Of a stretch of DNA of 64,000 bases, positions 53,983 to 62,619 are shown piece by piece. This DNA comes from CAZFHA01 sp964518595 (GTDB taxonomy: Bacteria; Bacillota; Clostridia; Saccharofermentanales; Saccharofermentanaceae). Made by a program: the position numbers and the translations under genes. Under the pieces are notes generated by a model. It ran no database searches and had not been told where the DNA came from. It worked only from the letters and a program-made list of their open reading frames with translations. Numbering within the stretch: the first letter of the stretch is position 1; each line of letters starts with the position of its first letter. The stretch is taken from positions 109,971 to 173,970 of the forward strand of contig CAZFHA010000003.1 in the NCBI GenBank assembly GCA_964518595.1, read 5' to 3'.

Positions 53983-54879
53983 CTATGCCCCGAATTTCTT
54001 ATTGACACGATTCATAGCCATCGTAATCAGTTTGATGGTAATAAAGATTTGTACCGCGCAGGCTAAAGCCATCGCTGCTCCGTAACCAGACTGGAATTTA
54101 ACAAAGGAAGCATTATAAATTTCTAATTGCCAGGTAGTCGTAGTACTGGCCGGACCACCACCAGTTAATAGATAGGGCTCAGTAAAGATGCCAAAGCCCA
54201 GCCCGGCAGCTAAAACAATAACCGTGGTCATAGTAGGTAAGATCATAGGTAGAATAATATGAAAAAAACGGTGCAGTCCTGTAGAACCATCAATCATAGC
54301 CGCTTCATAAATATCGGCAGAAATTGATTCAAGACCGGATAGGAAAAACAGCCCATAGTATCCCGCCATTTTCCAAACCACCAGAAGTACGATGACCCAG
54401 AAAGTCCAATTCTTGTCCTGAAGCCACTTTACGGATATACCGAAGGTATCACGTAAAAAAGTACTCAAAAGTCCATTATCACTAAGTAAATAGCGCATTA
54501 CCACCGCAGTGGCGACCCCCGATGTCAAGTAGGGGATAAAAAATAAAACCGAGCAAATACCCTTTACTGCTCTGGGTAGATGATAAACTAACAAGCCGAC
54601 TACTACACCGGCGATAACCGTTAAGAGAACAATCGCCAATAAATAGCGAAACGAGTTAAAAAAGGCTGCCTGCACTCGCTTATCACTAAATAGATCAATA
54701 AAATTATTAACACCCACAAACTCTCTATTTTTCGACATTAAATTCCAGTCCATAGTGGAAAGCCAAAAAGCCCACACAATGGGAATCAGAAAGAAAATAG
54801 CAGAATAAGCCAAATAGGGAGAATTTAGCGACCAACCAAATATTTCTGTGCCTAGGCGACCTTTGGATTTACTTTTCAT
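53983..54879 (-). CDS. ABC sugar transporter permease (MalF type)
   Basis: 298 residues with six membrane segments, the first at YLAYSAIFFLIPIVWAFWL; EAA loop IYEAAMIDGSTGLHRFFHIILP. It follows the lipoprotein gene after an 82-base gap that contains a hairpin. Ribosome site GGAAGG. Confidence 0.9.
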   Translation of the reverse strand: MKSKSKGRLGTEIFGWSLNSPYLAYSAIFFLIPIVWAFWLSTMDWNLMSKNREFVGVNNFIDLFSDKRVQAAFFNSFRYLLAIVLLTVIAGVVVGLLVYHLPRAVKGICSVLFFIPYLTSGVATAVVMRYLLSDNGLLSTFLRDTFGISVKWLQDKNWTFWVIVLLVVWKMAGYYGLFFLSGLESISADIYEAAMIDGSTGLHRFFHIILPMILPTMTTVIVLAAGLGFGIFTEPYLLTGGGPASTTTTWQLEIYNASFVKFQSGYGAAMALACAVQIFITIKLITMAMNRVNKKFGA

Positions 54880-54908
54880 AGCCTTCCTCCATACACAAGT
54901 AAGAAAAT

Positions 54909-54947
54909 GGCAAGGCAGATATAAGCCAAAACCTACTCTGCCTTGCC
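54909..54947 (-). terminator. Intercistronic hairpin between binding-protein and permease genes
   Basis: GGCAAGGCAGA (54909-54919) pairs perfectly with TCTGCCTTGCC (54937-54947) across a 17-base loop; ATTTTCTTA follows on the minus strand. Same place in the operon as the hairpins at 5,566 and 36,698. Confidence 0.68.
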
Positions 54948-54961
54948 TTTAAGCGAAAAAT

Positions 54962-56398
54962 TTATTCCATAACATCTTTCATTGCTGCAAAAGCATTTTG
55001 GACATCTTCTTTCGCATCTGGTGCAGCCACTTCTGTTATAGTCATGACTTTTTCAAAGTAAGGCGCAAAGCCGAACTCCGTAAATGCCGTTTGAATGTCG
55101 GTCATTTTTTCTGAAGCCATGGAAGGGATAGCATAAGGGACATAGGGAGCTAATGCATTAAGCTCTACATTATCTTTTAGATAAGTCTGGAATTCTTGGT
55201 TAGTGGTAAGATCACCGCGGGCTGGTAGCATATTGGTAGCTTTTAACCAATCTAAGTCTGTAGTAACGGTGTTATCTGGATTATAAATCCACTTTACAAA
55301 CTCAATCGCACCCTGGTGCATTTCGTCGGTAATATTCTCAGTTTTATACAGTACGAGCCCTTTTGAATCCCCAAAACAATAAGGGGTATCTTTTTCCGCT
55401 TTGACAATAGGCTGACCATAAACATAATCACCCTCCAGCCCATAAACTTTTCCAGCCTCTCGGAGCATCTGGATTTCCCAAGGTGCATTTAAAGAGAAAA
55501 CAAAGGGCACTTGGTCAGAAGACCAGAGAGTGGACAATTCTGCAGTCTGCAAGGTATCGCCTAAAAGACCATAAAGCTCAAAGACCTCTTGGGTGATAGC
55601 TTCATCGAGAATTAGTTCATCATTCTCTACCCATCCTTTTCCACCGGAAAAGGCTCCATACTGCATTTGGAAATCAAACCAACGATCCCACCATTGATCC
55701 GGGCGTATAAGGCTGGGACGGTAGAAAGTTGCAGTAACGCCAATCTCACTGAGTTTTGTGTCCTTTGCCTCACGAAAAGCGGTCACAAAGGCTTTAAATT
55801 CTTCTAAGGTTTTCGGTGGCTCCTTCAAACCCATGGCTTTAAGCGCAGGTACATTCCATTGATAAATCATAGGGTTACTGTAGATTGGAAGAACGTACTG
55901 GCTTCCATCAATCTCCCAAGCCTTGATTGATTCTTCCATAGCCCGGCTTTTTATAACCTCTTCAAACCAAGGCTCTTCACTCAAGTTATAGATTACCTCA
56001 GAAGCAGCCAGGGTTTTAGCAAAACCACGGTTAATGTTTTCGGATAAAGCCGGAGTGGTTCCTGTGGCCACAGAATTTTGGATACCTGCTTCCGAAGAAG
56101 GGGATTCAGGCATCTGTTGTACTTCAACCTTAATAACTTTGCCATTAACCTTTGTCTGACTAGCATTAAACTCTTCAGCCTTCTTTGACCAATAGTTATA
56201 CTGAACTACCTGAGGGGCAGTCCAAAACTGTACAATAACCTCTCCTTCATTACCGGCGACCCCGGTACTACCTGAAACCGCTGCTTTTGTGCCGCTGCTG
56301 TCATTCCCACTGTTTTGGGGACTGCAACCGGCAACTGCACTTAAACTTACTAAACTACAAAGGCCAAGTGCAATGATCGAACGTAAAGATTTTTTCAT
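54962..56398 (-). CDS. ABC sugar transporter, extracellular solute-binding lipoprotein
   Basis: 478 residues, lipobox VAGC (Cys about 25), Ser/Gly-rich linker, then a family 1 binding fold beginning VIVQFWTAPQVVQYNYW. It is the binding subunit of the third importer and lies between the DUF1861-like gene and the permeases. Ligand probably a beta-mannoside or alpha-gluco/manno oligosaccharide judging from GH130 and GH13 downstream. Confidence 0.9.
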   Translation of the reverse strand: MKKSLRSIIALGLCSLVSLSAVAGCSPQNSGNDSSGTKAAVSGSTGVAGNEGEVIVQFWTAPQVVQYNYWSKKAEEFNASQTKVNGKVIKVEVQQMPESPSSEAGIQNSVATGTTPALSENINRGFAKTLAASEVIYNLSEEPWFEEVIKSRAMEESIKAWEIDGSQYVLPIYSNPMIYQWNVPALKAMGLKEPPKTLEEFKAFVTAFREAKDTKLSEIGVTATFYRPSLIRPDQWWDRWFDFQMQYGAFSGGKGWVENDELILDEAITQEVFELYGLLGDTLQTAELSTLWSSDQVPFVFSLNAPWEIQMLREAGKVYGLEGDYVYGQPIVKAEKDTPYCFGDSKGLVLYKTENITDEMHQGAIEFVKWIYNPDNTVTTDLDWLKATNMLPARGDLTTNQEFQTYLKDNVELNALAPYVPYAIPSMASEKMTDIQTAFTEFGFAPYFEKVMTITEVAAPDAKEDVQNAFAAMKDVME

Positions 56399-56479
56399 AC
56401 TACATCTCCTTTGAATTTTTTATTTTTTCGCCTTAAAGCGGGCAAAACAAAAGCAAATTATGAACCTCTTGGATGAAGT

Positions 56480-57403
56480 TTAATCCTTAAGGTTAAAGAA
56501 GGGATCAGGAAGTGTCAGTGCCTGAGCTTCCGCATCACCAATACCGGCATACAAAGTGGCGCTTCCCTGACCATGTCGTAGCAGTCCACCACTAAAAACC
56601 ACATCTTCAAGATCACTCCGCTTAGCCGCTCCGGGAAGAAAGTCCGCTCTGGTGGCAAGGATTTTTACCTGAGATACGGTTCTCGTCGAAGGACTTAGCA
56701 CAAAAGTCATAGCGTAATAATGACGAATTTCCTCTGGCTCGAAAGCAGCAATATGACCTAACACGCCCAGATGATTCTCATCAAGAACATGAATTTCGTT
56801 GGCGCCCCCCCACTCTTCCGGTAGAAAAAGCGGTAACAGCGGCGCTGCATTAATATTCGCTTCAGACAGTTCCGAAAGATCGCTAACTTCAAAATAACCA
56901 ATTTGCCCCCGTCCACCCTTAGCACCTTGAGGTCTGGTAAAAACTGCTATAGTTCCCTTTGGTAATTGACAGAGACGAATATCCTTCATTCCTACAGGGC
57001 CTTCAAAGAACTTTTCAAAATTATTAATGTCTTTTCCTCGATAGAAGCAAGTCTTCCACCAAAGCTTAGCCTCATCTTCCGGATGGGAAAAAACCTCCAC
57101 ACCACCTAAAATCCACTCACCATTAATTCTAGTAATGAAAGGATCTTGAAGGGGAAAGGTTGGTAAAGAAAAATCAGCTTGGTATTCTCCATTCACCTGT
57201 CGAAAAAATACAGTTGTAGCCTGCTCCGAGTCTCGGGCTTCTACGCGAGCCAATATGTACAATCCTCTGGGGGTCTGAAAAGGAGCCGTACAATTATAAA
57301 CATCATTCCCCTCTGCACCAGTGAAAATCAATTTCTTAGCCAATGCCTTTTTATGGTTTAGTTGATCGTATTGTCCTAATAACGAATGTACAGAATACGC
57401 CAT
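56480..57403 (-). CDS. DUF1861-like (GH130-related propeller) protein
   Basis: 307 residues, no signal peptide. PFQTPRGLYILARVEARDSE, DPFITRINGEWILGGVEVF and GRGQIGYFEVSDLSEL resemble the DUF1861 family, whose blades look like GH130 and GH43/GH32 propellers. It leads the third importer operon, so a role in handling the imported beta-mannoside or a similar glycan is likely, but no reaction can be claimed. Acidic residues in DPFITRING occupy the place of the GH130 catalytic Asp. Ribosome site GTGAGG. Confidence 0.7.
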   Translation of the reverse strand: MAYSVHSLLGQYDQLNHKKALAKKLIFTGAEGNDVYNCTAPFQTPRGLYILARVEARDSEQATTVFFRQVNGEYQADFSLPTFPLQDPFITRINGEWILGGVEVFSHPEDEAKLWWKTCFYRGKDINNFEKFFEGPVGMKDIRLCQLPKGTIAVFTRPQGAKGGRGQIGYFEVSDLSELSEANINAAPLLPLFLPEEWGGANEIHVLDENHLGVLGHIAAFEPEEIRHYYAMTFVLSPSTRTVSQVKILATRADFLPGAAKRSDLEDVVFSGGLLRHGQGSATLYAGIGDAEAQALTLPDPFFNLKD

Positions 57404-57434
57404 AACCTTACAACCTCACTTACAAAATAACATT

Positions 57435-57478
57435 TTGTTAACTAACAACAATTTACTCTCTGCCATTTGAATTGTCAA
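57435..57478 (-). promoter_or_regulatory. Strong promoter with palindromic operator, DUF1861/GH130 operon
   Basis: On the minus strand: TTGACA (57473-57478), a 17-base spacer, TAAATT (57450-57455), and immediately downstream the palindrome with arms TTGTTA and TAACAA (57435-57448). An operator at this place blocks the start of transcription, so the operon is probably repressed until inducer is present. This is the clearest promoter/operator pair in the window. Confidence 0.7.
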
Positions 57479-57580
57479 TAGCTTTTAGTTATCTTGCAAG
57501 CACAATTCCCACAAAACCACTTATAAAAAGTGTAAAAAATCAATTTTTAAAACAAAAACCAATAATTAACCTAATAAAAA

Positions 57581-57599
57581 CTAACAAAAAGACTAACAA
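57581..57599 (+). repeat. Two CTAACAA half-site repeats, 12-base period
   Basis: CTAACAA occurs at 57581-57587 and 57593-57599, identical to one arm of the nearby palindrome, in an A-rich stretch. The rest of the 57,479-57,851 gap is A+T-rich, then C-rich, and holds only an extended -10 element (TGTTAGAAT, 57721-57729) likely belonging to the small downstream gene. Confidence 0.3.
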
Positions 57600-57851
57600 A
57601 ACTACTTTAACACATCCCCCCACAGACCAGAATCCAGTATTAGGCCAAAATAACCCCAAAAGACTCCCTCTAGCTAAAGCATAGCCTTTTTAAAACTTTT
57701 CTCATTCTCTGAATCATTTGTGTTAGAATATTAGATAAGAATCCATCAGACCGATAAAAGATTCCCTAGTCGAAATCCCCCTACGTCTTCTACCCTATCT
57801 ATCATTAAGTGCAGACCATAACCCACACAAGGTCAATAGAGGAGATATTGA

Positions 57852-58073
57852 ATGATGAAACAACTATTAGTCAAAATCACACTACTTCTGTCCTTATTCC
57901 TCCTTGTCTATGCACAGCTTCTCCCCGCCAATCTTCCTGCTTCTCAACAATCTCAACAGGCAGTAGTAGCAATAAATGCCAAAACCAATCAAGTCTTGGC
58001 TACAAAAATCATCTCTAGCGATGATAACCTCGAACAAGCTATCAAGGATCTGACTCAAGAAGCTATTTCATAA
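57852..58073 (+). CDS. Small secreted or membrane-tethered protein, function unknown
   Basis: 73 residues: a positively charged start, a long hydrophobic stretch (KITLLLSLFLLVYAQLLPAN) acting as a signal peptide or anchor, then about 45 polar residues (QAVVAINAKTNQVLATKI, DDNLEQAIKDLTQEAIS). GGAG lies 7 bases upstream of the ATG, an extended -10 element is 130 bases upstream and a good terminator follows, so it looks like a real monocistronic gene. No homologue is recognised. A short exported peptide precursor or a surface protein are possibilities. Confidence 0.55.
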   Translation: MMKQLLVKITLLLSLFLLVYAQLLPANLPASQQSQQAVVAINAKTNQVLATKIISSDDNLEQAIKDLTQEAIS

Positions 58074-58198
58074 GGAACTGAGCAAGAATTTACCCGTGGT
58101 TCAAGGCTCTAACGCCACAAACTGCCTCTATTTTATAACTAGACCTAAAATTTTTAATAATAAAACACTAATAGAATAGCTGAAAATGAAAAATAGCA

Positions 58199-58240
58199 AA
58201 AAGACTATCCTCTACTTCGTTCTTCAGAGGATAGTCTTTT
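58199..58240. terminator. Bidirectional terminator between small-protein and LRR genes
   Basis: AAAAGACTATCCTCT (58199-58213) and AGAGGATAGTCTTTT (58226-58240) form a perfect 15-bp stem with a 12-base loop. T-runs are present on both strands, so it can end both convergent transcripts. Confidence 0.8.
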
Positions 58241-58334
58241 CTAATCATCTCATCAAGCCAATATGGCTTGAGCTCTCTCATATTATATTTGGGGTAATTT
58301 GCCAGACCGGGAAATCTGTCGAAGCTAAAATGTT

Positions 58335-60404
58335 TTAATTTAAATATTGCCTTTTTCTTAGTAACGTTACCATAAGCATCACGCTCCCCAATGCAACCAC
58401 ACCACTAAGGAACATTAGATTATTAGACTCACCAGTTTTAGTAAGACTCTGACTCTTCCATTGAGCATATAGAGTAACATTTTCCGCTGGCATAGTACTT
58501 GAATCAAAATTCCATGTTATTCCTCTTCCATCTGTCGCTGTGTTCCACCCCTGAAATATATAACCCTCTCTAACCGGACGATTTGGTTCTTGTGTTTTCT
58601 CTCCTACTTTCAAGATTTGATTTATAGGTGCTATGCCTTGTCCCCCATTTAAGTTAAAACTCAACGTATACTCTGTAGAAGCGACCTTTTGCCATTGAGC
58701 ATATAGAGTGACATTATTGTCCGGCATAGCTGTACTAGCAAAATCCCATGCACGTCCACTTCCATCTTGAAGTGTATTCCATTCTTTAAACACGTGTCCT
58801 TGTTTTTGGGGAATGGCTGGTTCTGTGGCTAAAGCCCCAAATTCTAAGGTCTGAACCACTGGAGCGACCCCATCCCCCCCATTTAAGTCAAAGCTCAAAA
58901 CGTATGATTGCGTTGATGTTCTAGGAATTATATGTACCACTACAAGTTTAGTTACACTGGAAATCTCTTGATCATTAGTTGCAATAATTGCTACCTGATA
59001 GTCACCAATAACATTAAAATTAACGGCCGTAGCGAAATCATTTGTCATTTGATTATTAGGTTCAGTAGTTGCCTCAACATCCACCAAAAACATCGCCTCT
59101 GATATTTGGCTATATTGATAATAGGTTATCTCATCTTTGGCGATAACCGTCGGACGTGCCCAAATAATGACCTCAACTTGAACAGGTACAGCATCAGTTC
59201 CATCTGCATCCTGAGCATTCAATGTTACCATGTAACTACCAGGGGTGGAAAAGTCAACCTGGCTGGTAAAGTCAGTTGTGATTGGACTACCATCATTGGT
59301 TGAAGCTTCTGCATCTGTCAAAAAAGTGGCCTCATCTACCGGGTAACCTTGCCAATAATAAATTGGTGTCTTTGCAGTAATGACAGGACGATCTACTATA
59401 TTAAAAATATGCATATAAGTTCCCGCAGAAATCACATAAGAGGTAAAATTGGGAGGCGTTGCGTAGGAGCCTGTCGGCAGATCATAACGAGCATTATACT
59501 CCATTTGATCAATATTGTAATATTCATCCGAAGTCACGCCGGTAACAGTAATTCCAGTCGTATCAATAGCTAATCTACCTTGTGCAACTTGGACATCATT
59601 AAACGCTAAGTATGTATTTGACGGAGAGGTAGAAGTTGTAAAAGGTGATGTTGTTCCATCAAAATTAGTCTTAACATTTGGCATCATAGAAAAGGGGATA
59701 AACAAAGTTTCCGTTACTTCATCGTAAGTAAAAATAGTACGCTCAACCTCAGTTATCGGATCAATCCGTCCTGTATTCTGGCCAAAAGCATATAACTCAA
59801 CTAGCGTAGGAGACATGCGATTAATCGGCGTAAAATCAGCTACGCCACAGAACTGCACCCATAGCTCCTGCAAATTAGGCAACTGTGTCATAGGTTCAAT
59901 AGTTGTAATATTATAGTTACTTTCAAATCTTAGCAAAGTTAATGATTGAATTTGAACCACCTTATCTAAAACAGTATTATCCACCGAGGTTCCAAAAAAA
60001 CTAAGTGACTTTAAAGTTGTATTCTGACTTAAATCAGGAAAGTTATTTGATGTGACGCTATTGCTACTTAGAGATAAATATTCTATTTTAGGCAGACTTT
60101 TTAGCGGCTCCAGATTGGTGACTTGATTATCTCTCATAATAAAGGTTGTAAGATTAACAGCATACTCAATACCGGAGAGATCAGAAATACTAGCGTTAGA
60201 AGCAGTTAAATTCTGAAGAAGCGCCATTTGTGCTTCAGTTATATCACTGTCAGTGGGTTGCCCTAACTCGGAATTAATATCAGCCTTAAAATATGGATCA
60301 GGAATATTTACTATATCTGCTGGCGCCGCCCACAAAGAGGCTGAAAAAAGTCCAAATACTAAAATTATACTTAATGTTACGGCTAAAAATCTTTTTACAA
60401 TCAT
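58335..60404 (-). CDS. Internalin-like leucine-rich-repeat surface protein with variant sorting signal
   Basis: About 689 residues. Signal peptide (1-27); four to six leucine-rich repeats at about 60-210 (NLTTFIMRDNQVTNLEPLKS, LPKIEYLSLSSN); two Ig-like repeats at about 340-490 (PIYYWQGYPVDEATFL, EITYYQYSQISEAMFL); two InlB B-type repeats (YVLSFDLNGGDG and YTLSFNLNGGQG, each ending VTLYAQW) at about 500-645; then LTKTGE, a hydrophobic segment and RKRQ, the layout of a sortase sorting signal with Thr in place of Pro. ATG 60404 has GGGAG 8 bases upstream; the in-frame ATG at 60419 overlaps that site. Likely a cell-wall adhesin. No sortase gene is in the window. Confidence 0.85.
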   Translation of the reverse strand: MIVKRFLAVTLSIILVFGLFSASLWAAPADIVNIPDPYFKADINSELGQPTDSDITEAQMALLQNLTASNASISDLSGIEYAVNLTTFIMRDNQVTNLEPLKSLPKIEYLSLSSNSVTSNNFPDLSQNTTLKSLSFFGTSVDNTVLDKVVQIQSLTLLRFESNYNITTIEPMTQLPNLQELWVQFCGVADFTPINRMSPTLVELYAFGQNTGRIDPITEVERTIFTYDEVTETLFIPFSMMPNVKTNFDGTTSPFTTSTSPSNTYLAFNDVQVAQGRLAIDTTGITVTGVTSDEYYNIDQMEYNARYDLPTGSYATPPNFTSYVISAGTYMHIFNIVDRPVITAKTPIYYWQGYPVDEATFLTDAEASTNDGSPITTDFTSQVDFSTPGSYMVTLNAQDADGTDAVPVQVEVIIWARPTVIAKDEITYYQYSQISEAMFLVDVEATTEPNNQMTNDFATAVNFNVIGDYQVAIIATNDQEISSVTKLVVVHIIPRTSTQSYVLSFDLNGGDGVAPVVQTLEFGALATEPAIPQKQGHVFKEWNTLQDGSGRAWDFASTAMPDNNVTLYAQWQKVASTEYTLSFNLNGGQGIAPINQILKVGEKTQEPNRPVREGYIFQGWNTATDGRGITWNFDSSTMPAENVTLYAQWKSQSLTKTGESNNLMFLSGVVALGSVMLMVTLLRKRQYLN

Positions 60405-60623
60405 ATCTTCAGCTCCCATAATATGCTTAATGATAATGCTATCTTATGGCAAGACAAAATAGATTCTAGTCAAACTCAAGATACATTTCTATCAAATCAT
60501 TCTTCTATAATTGTAGCAGTTTCGCTTAACTCATTCAAATAAACAAGGTGTTAAAATCTTTAATAATCTATGTACATGATAGAAATTTTCATCGCCTTTT
60601 CTTTTGACAATCCAGTGATACCC

Positions 60624-60660
60624 AACAAGTCATACCCTAAAGTTAAGAGCATGACTTGTT
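60624..60660. terminator. Possible terminator after the DUF6034-like gene
   Basis: AACAAGTCAT (60624-60633) pairs with ATGACTTGTT (60651-60660) across 17 bases. There is no T-run on the minus strand, so the call is weak. The rest of the 60,405-60,693 gap shows nothing recognisable. Confidence 0.4.
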
Positions 60661-60693
60661 AATTTCGAAATATTATATTCAACGTAATTTAAA

Positions 60694-62088
60694 TTAGTAA
60701 CTGCTATTTCGATTGATAACTGAACCATCAATTGCATTTAAAGTTAAAAAGCTATTTGCCCCCAGTTCCTGATTAACATGTTGATTATTTTCGTCTAAGG
60801 GGTAGCCACCGGGCTGCTGTTCGCTGTAGGTATCAACACTATAACCATAAAAATCCCAAACGGGAACCAATACCTGATTCTCGGTACCTTTCTGCACTAT
60901 ATTCAAATAACCTAACCTGATTTCTGTGATATAAATTTCCCGACTTACAATACCAAAAATCGGGTCTATCCAATCAGATTTTTGCTTGAAATGCTCTTCC
61001 GCCAGCTTTGTTACCGCCGAAAAATCCATTAACTGAACATCATGCTTTAGGGTCGTTTCAATTTTGGCTGGCGCAGTCCAATTGATTTCACGAATTCCTC
61101 TGTCATCAATGGAAAAGACCAAACACTCCTGTCCCGCTAAAACATCAGACTCTGACTTTGAAGCCGCCGAAGAATACTCCGCCCGAGCATAACTCACTGG
61201 AATACTATTATAGACAGAGGTATATACTACCTCCCAAGACGATCCGTAACGGTAGATCTGATTTATTTCCATATTCTCAGCTAAAGGAATTTTCGCCTTT
61301 TCCGTTTCCGCTATCGCTTCAGCCTCTTCTTGGGTCATACAAAGTGCATAGGAATCAGCCGCATTCTTTGAGTTGGCCTCAAAGTAAGCCGCCGTCCAAG
61401 TTACCTGAAGCAGTGGCGGAGCTTTCGGGAGTGCCTCCTTTCCTCTCAATAGAATACCAGCCATGAGCATCTGGCTGTCTTTATCTATCACATTTCCAAG
61501 GAGTACATTTTTCATGCTATCCTGAGTTAATTCTAGCTCCTTTACAATATAACTGTTAGGCGCATTCGGATACTCCTTTTCAAGCTTTGCAATAGCGCTT
61601 TCCACTTCACGGGAAAGCCATGCAATTTCTTCAGGAGAATGCCCGACTGTATATAAATTTGACTCAGGATCACTTAAATATTTTTTATTTCGTAAAATCT
61701 CAGCCTCAATCTCTTTTTTTATCTTAGGCGCATCAGGATCTATAGCTGAGAGCTTTGTCCCAGGGAAAAGTGCATCAGTTAGTAATTTAACTGCCTCAGG
61801 AGAAAACTCGCCAATTGAAGTTTGAAAAATGGGAAAGGTATCTGATGAGGGAACAATCACATCAGAATTTATGTAAACACTGACAGCATCTAGTTCCAAT
61901 TCTAACTTGAAATTCTCAGGAAAATTAGGTTGGTTAATAGGTAACTGAACTTTGTCTTCAGGCGTATATAGGTAGGCTTGTTCATTTGAAGCAGCCTTGG
62001 ACTGTTCTGGTTCAGGCGTCACTTGGCTACCAGCGGCAGCAAGCATTGCCGAGATTACTAACATACTTAAAATTCTATTTCGAATCAT
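60694..62088 (-). CDS. DUF6034-like exported protein lacking a lipobox cysteine
   Basis: About 464 residues. An N-terminal signal peptide (RILSMLVISAMLAAAGS) is followed by a Pro/Glu-rich linker and a large domain ending GANSFLTLNAIDGSVINR. The layout is that of DUF6034-type lipoproteins in Clostridia, but Gly replaces the expected Cys after LAAA; a single-base change (TGT to GGT) would explain it. It may therefore be released after ordinary signal peptidase cleavage. ATG 62088 has GGGGTG 6 bases upstream; the GTG at 62097 lies within that site. No function can be assigned. Confidence 0.6.
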   Translation of the reverse strand: MIRNRILSMLVISAMLAAAGSQVTPEPEQSKAASNEQAYLYTPEDKVQLPINQPNFPENFKLELELDAVSVYINSDVIVPSSDTFPIFQTSIGEFSPEAVKLLTDALFPGTKLSAIDPDAPKIKKEIEAEILRNKKYLSDPESNLYTVGHSPEEIAWLSREVESAIAKLEKEYPNAPNSYIVKELELTQDSMKNVLLGNVIDKDSQMLMAGILLRGKEALPKAPPLLQVTWTAAYFEANSKNAADSYALCMTQEEAEAIAETEKAKIPLAENMEINQIYRYGSSWEVVYTSVYNSIPVSYARAEYSSAASKSESDVLAGQECLVFSIDDRGIREINWTAPAKIETTLKHDVQLMDFSAVTKLAEEHFKQKSDWIDPIFGIVSREIYITEIRLGYLNIVQKGTENQVLVPVWDFYGYSVDTYSEQQPGGYPLDENNQHVNQELGANSFLTLNAIDGSVINRNSSY

Positions 62089-62408
62089 ATTATTCACCCC
62101 ATGAATTCTTTAAATTATTTGTTTTCTGCGATTCTGTGTCTATGCCTCCTTTCCTTCTCAGCTAGAATCAATAGCGATAAACATGAGTCTATCTCATCAC
62201 TGGTGATTTATCCCTGTTACAGGTTTTCTAGGCAACCAGCCAGCTATACAAGATTATTTACCCCTACAATCTAATACAGTCTTTGATTCTCTTGCTAGAA
62301 ATTATTAAATATTTTATGTTATCTTTCAATCTGTTTCAATACTTTACTGTTCGAATAGACAAAAAGTCCGCTTAAGTATCCGTGGACGTTTTTTACGAGT
62401 TAGAAATT
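62089..62408. other. Gene-free interval with a probable terminator
   Basis: A 320-base interval that is A+T-rich and without a coding frame of note. A hairpin at 62361-62394 (AAAAAGTCC paired with GGACGTTTTTT, one bulge) is a likely minus-strand terminator for the YcxB-like fragment. Otherwise I see nothing; ATCACTGGTGAT near 62,197 is a short palindrome without context. Confidence 0.5.
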
Positions 62409-62609
62409 TTATTTTAACTGCCGGCTTCTCAAAAAACTGAAAAAAGCATCTCTTTTTCCTTCATTTACATGGAAGTTTGCTTTAGTAATAAAAAGATAAT
62501 AATTTTTTGTTTCGGCAAATTTTCTTATGTCCTTGTAGTAGATGGTAATCTCCGAATTATTTTCGAGATTTGCAATTACAAAGCCTTGTTCTGACACTTT
62601 AGTAGTCAT
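62409..62609 (-). CDS. YcxB-like C-terminal fragment, possibly a remnant
   Basis: 66 residues (SEITIYYKDIRKFAETKNYY, FFSFLRSRQ) that resemble only the last part of YcxB-like membrane proteins, which are about 170 residues with two membrane helices. No membrane segment is present and no ribosome site precedes the ATG; the next gene stops 11 bases upstream. It may be a broken gene or be translated by coupling to its neighbour. Confidence 0.4.
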   Translation of the reverse strand: MTTKVSEQGFVIANLENNSEITIYYKDIRKFAETKNYYLFITKANFHVNEGKRDAFFSFLRSRQLK

Positions 62610-62619
62610 TCGAATATCT

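Noticed and set aside
57435..57448. Palindrome read as a Rex or BirA site
   Set aside because: The arms are similar, but Rex sites need a longer spaced form and BirA sites a much wider gap; the neighbouring LacI gene is the simpler explanation.
57472..57684. Plus-strand 70-codon frame in the gap before the small secreted protein
   Set aside because: Starts at TTG within the promoter of the divergent operon, has no ribosome site and low-complexity Lys/Asn/Thr content.
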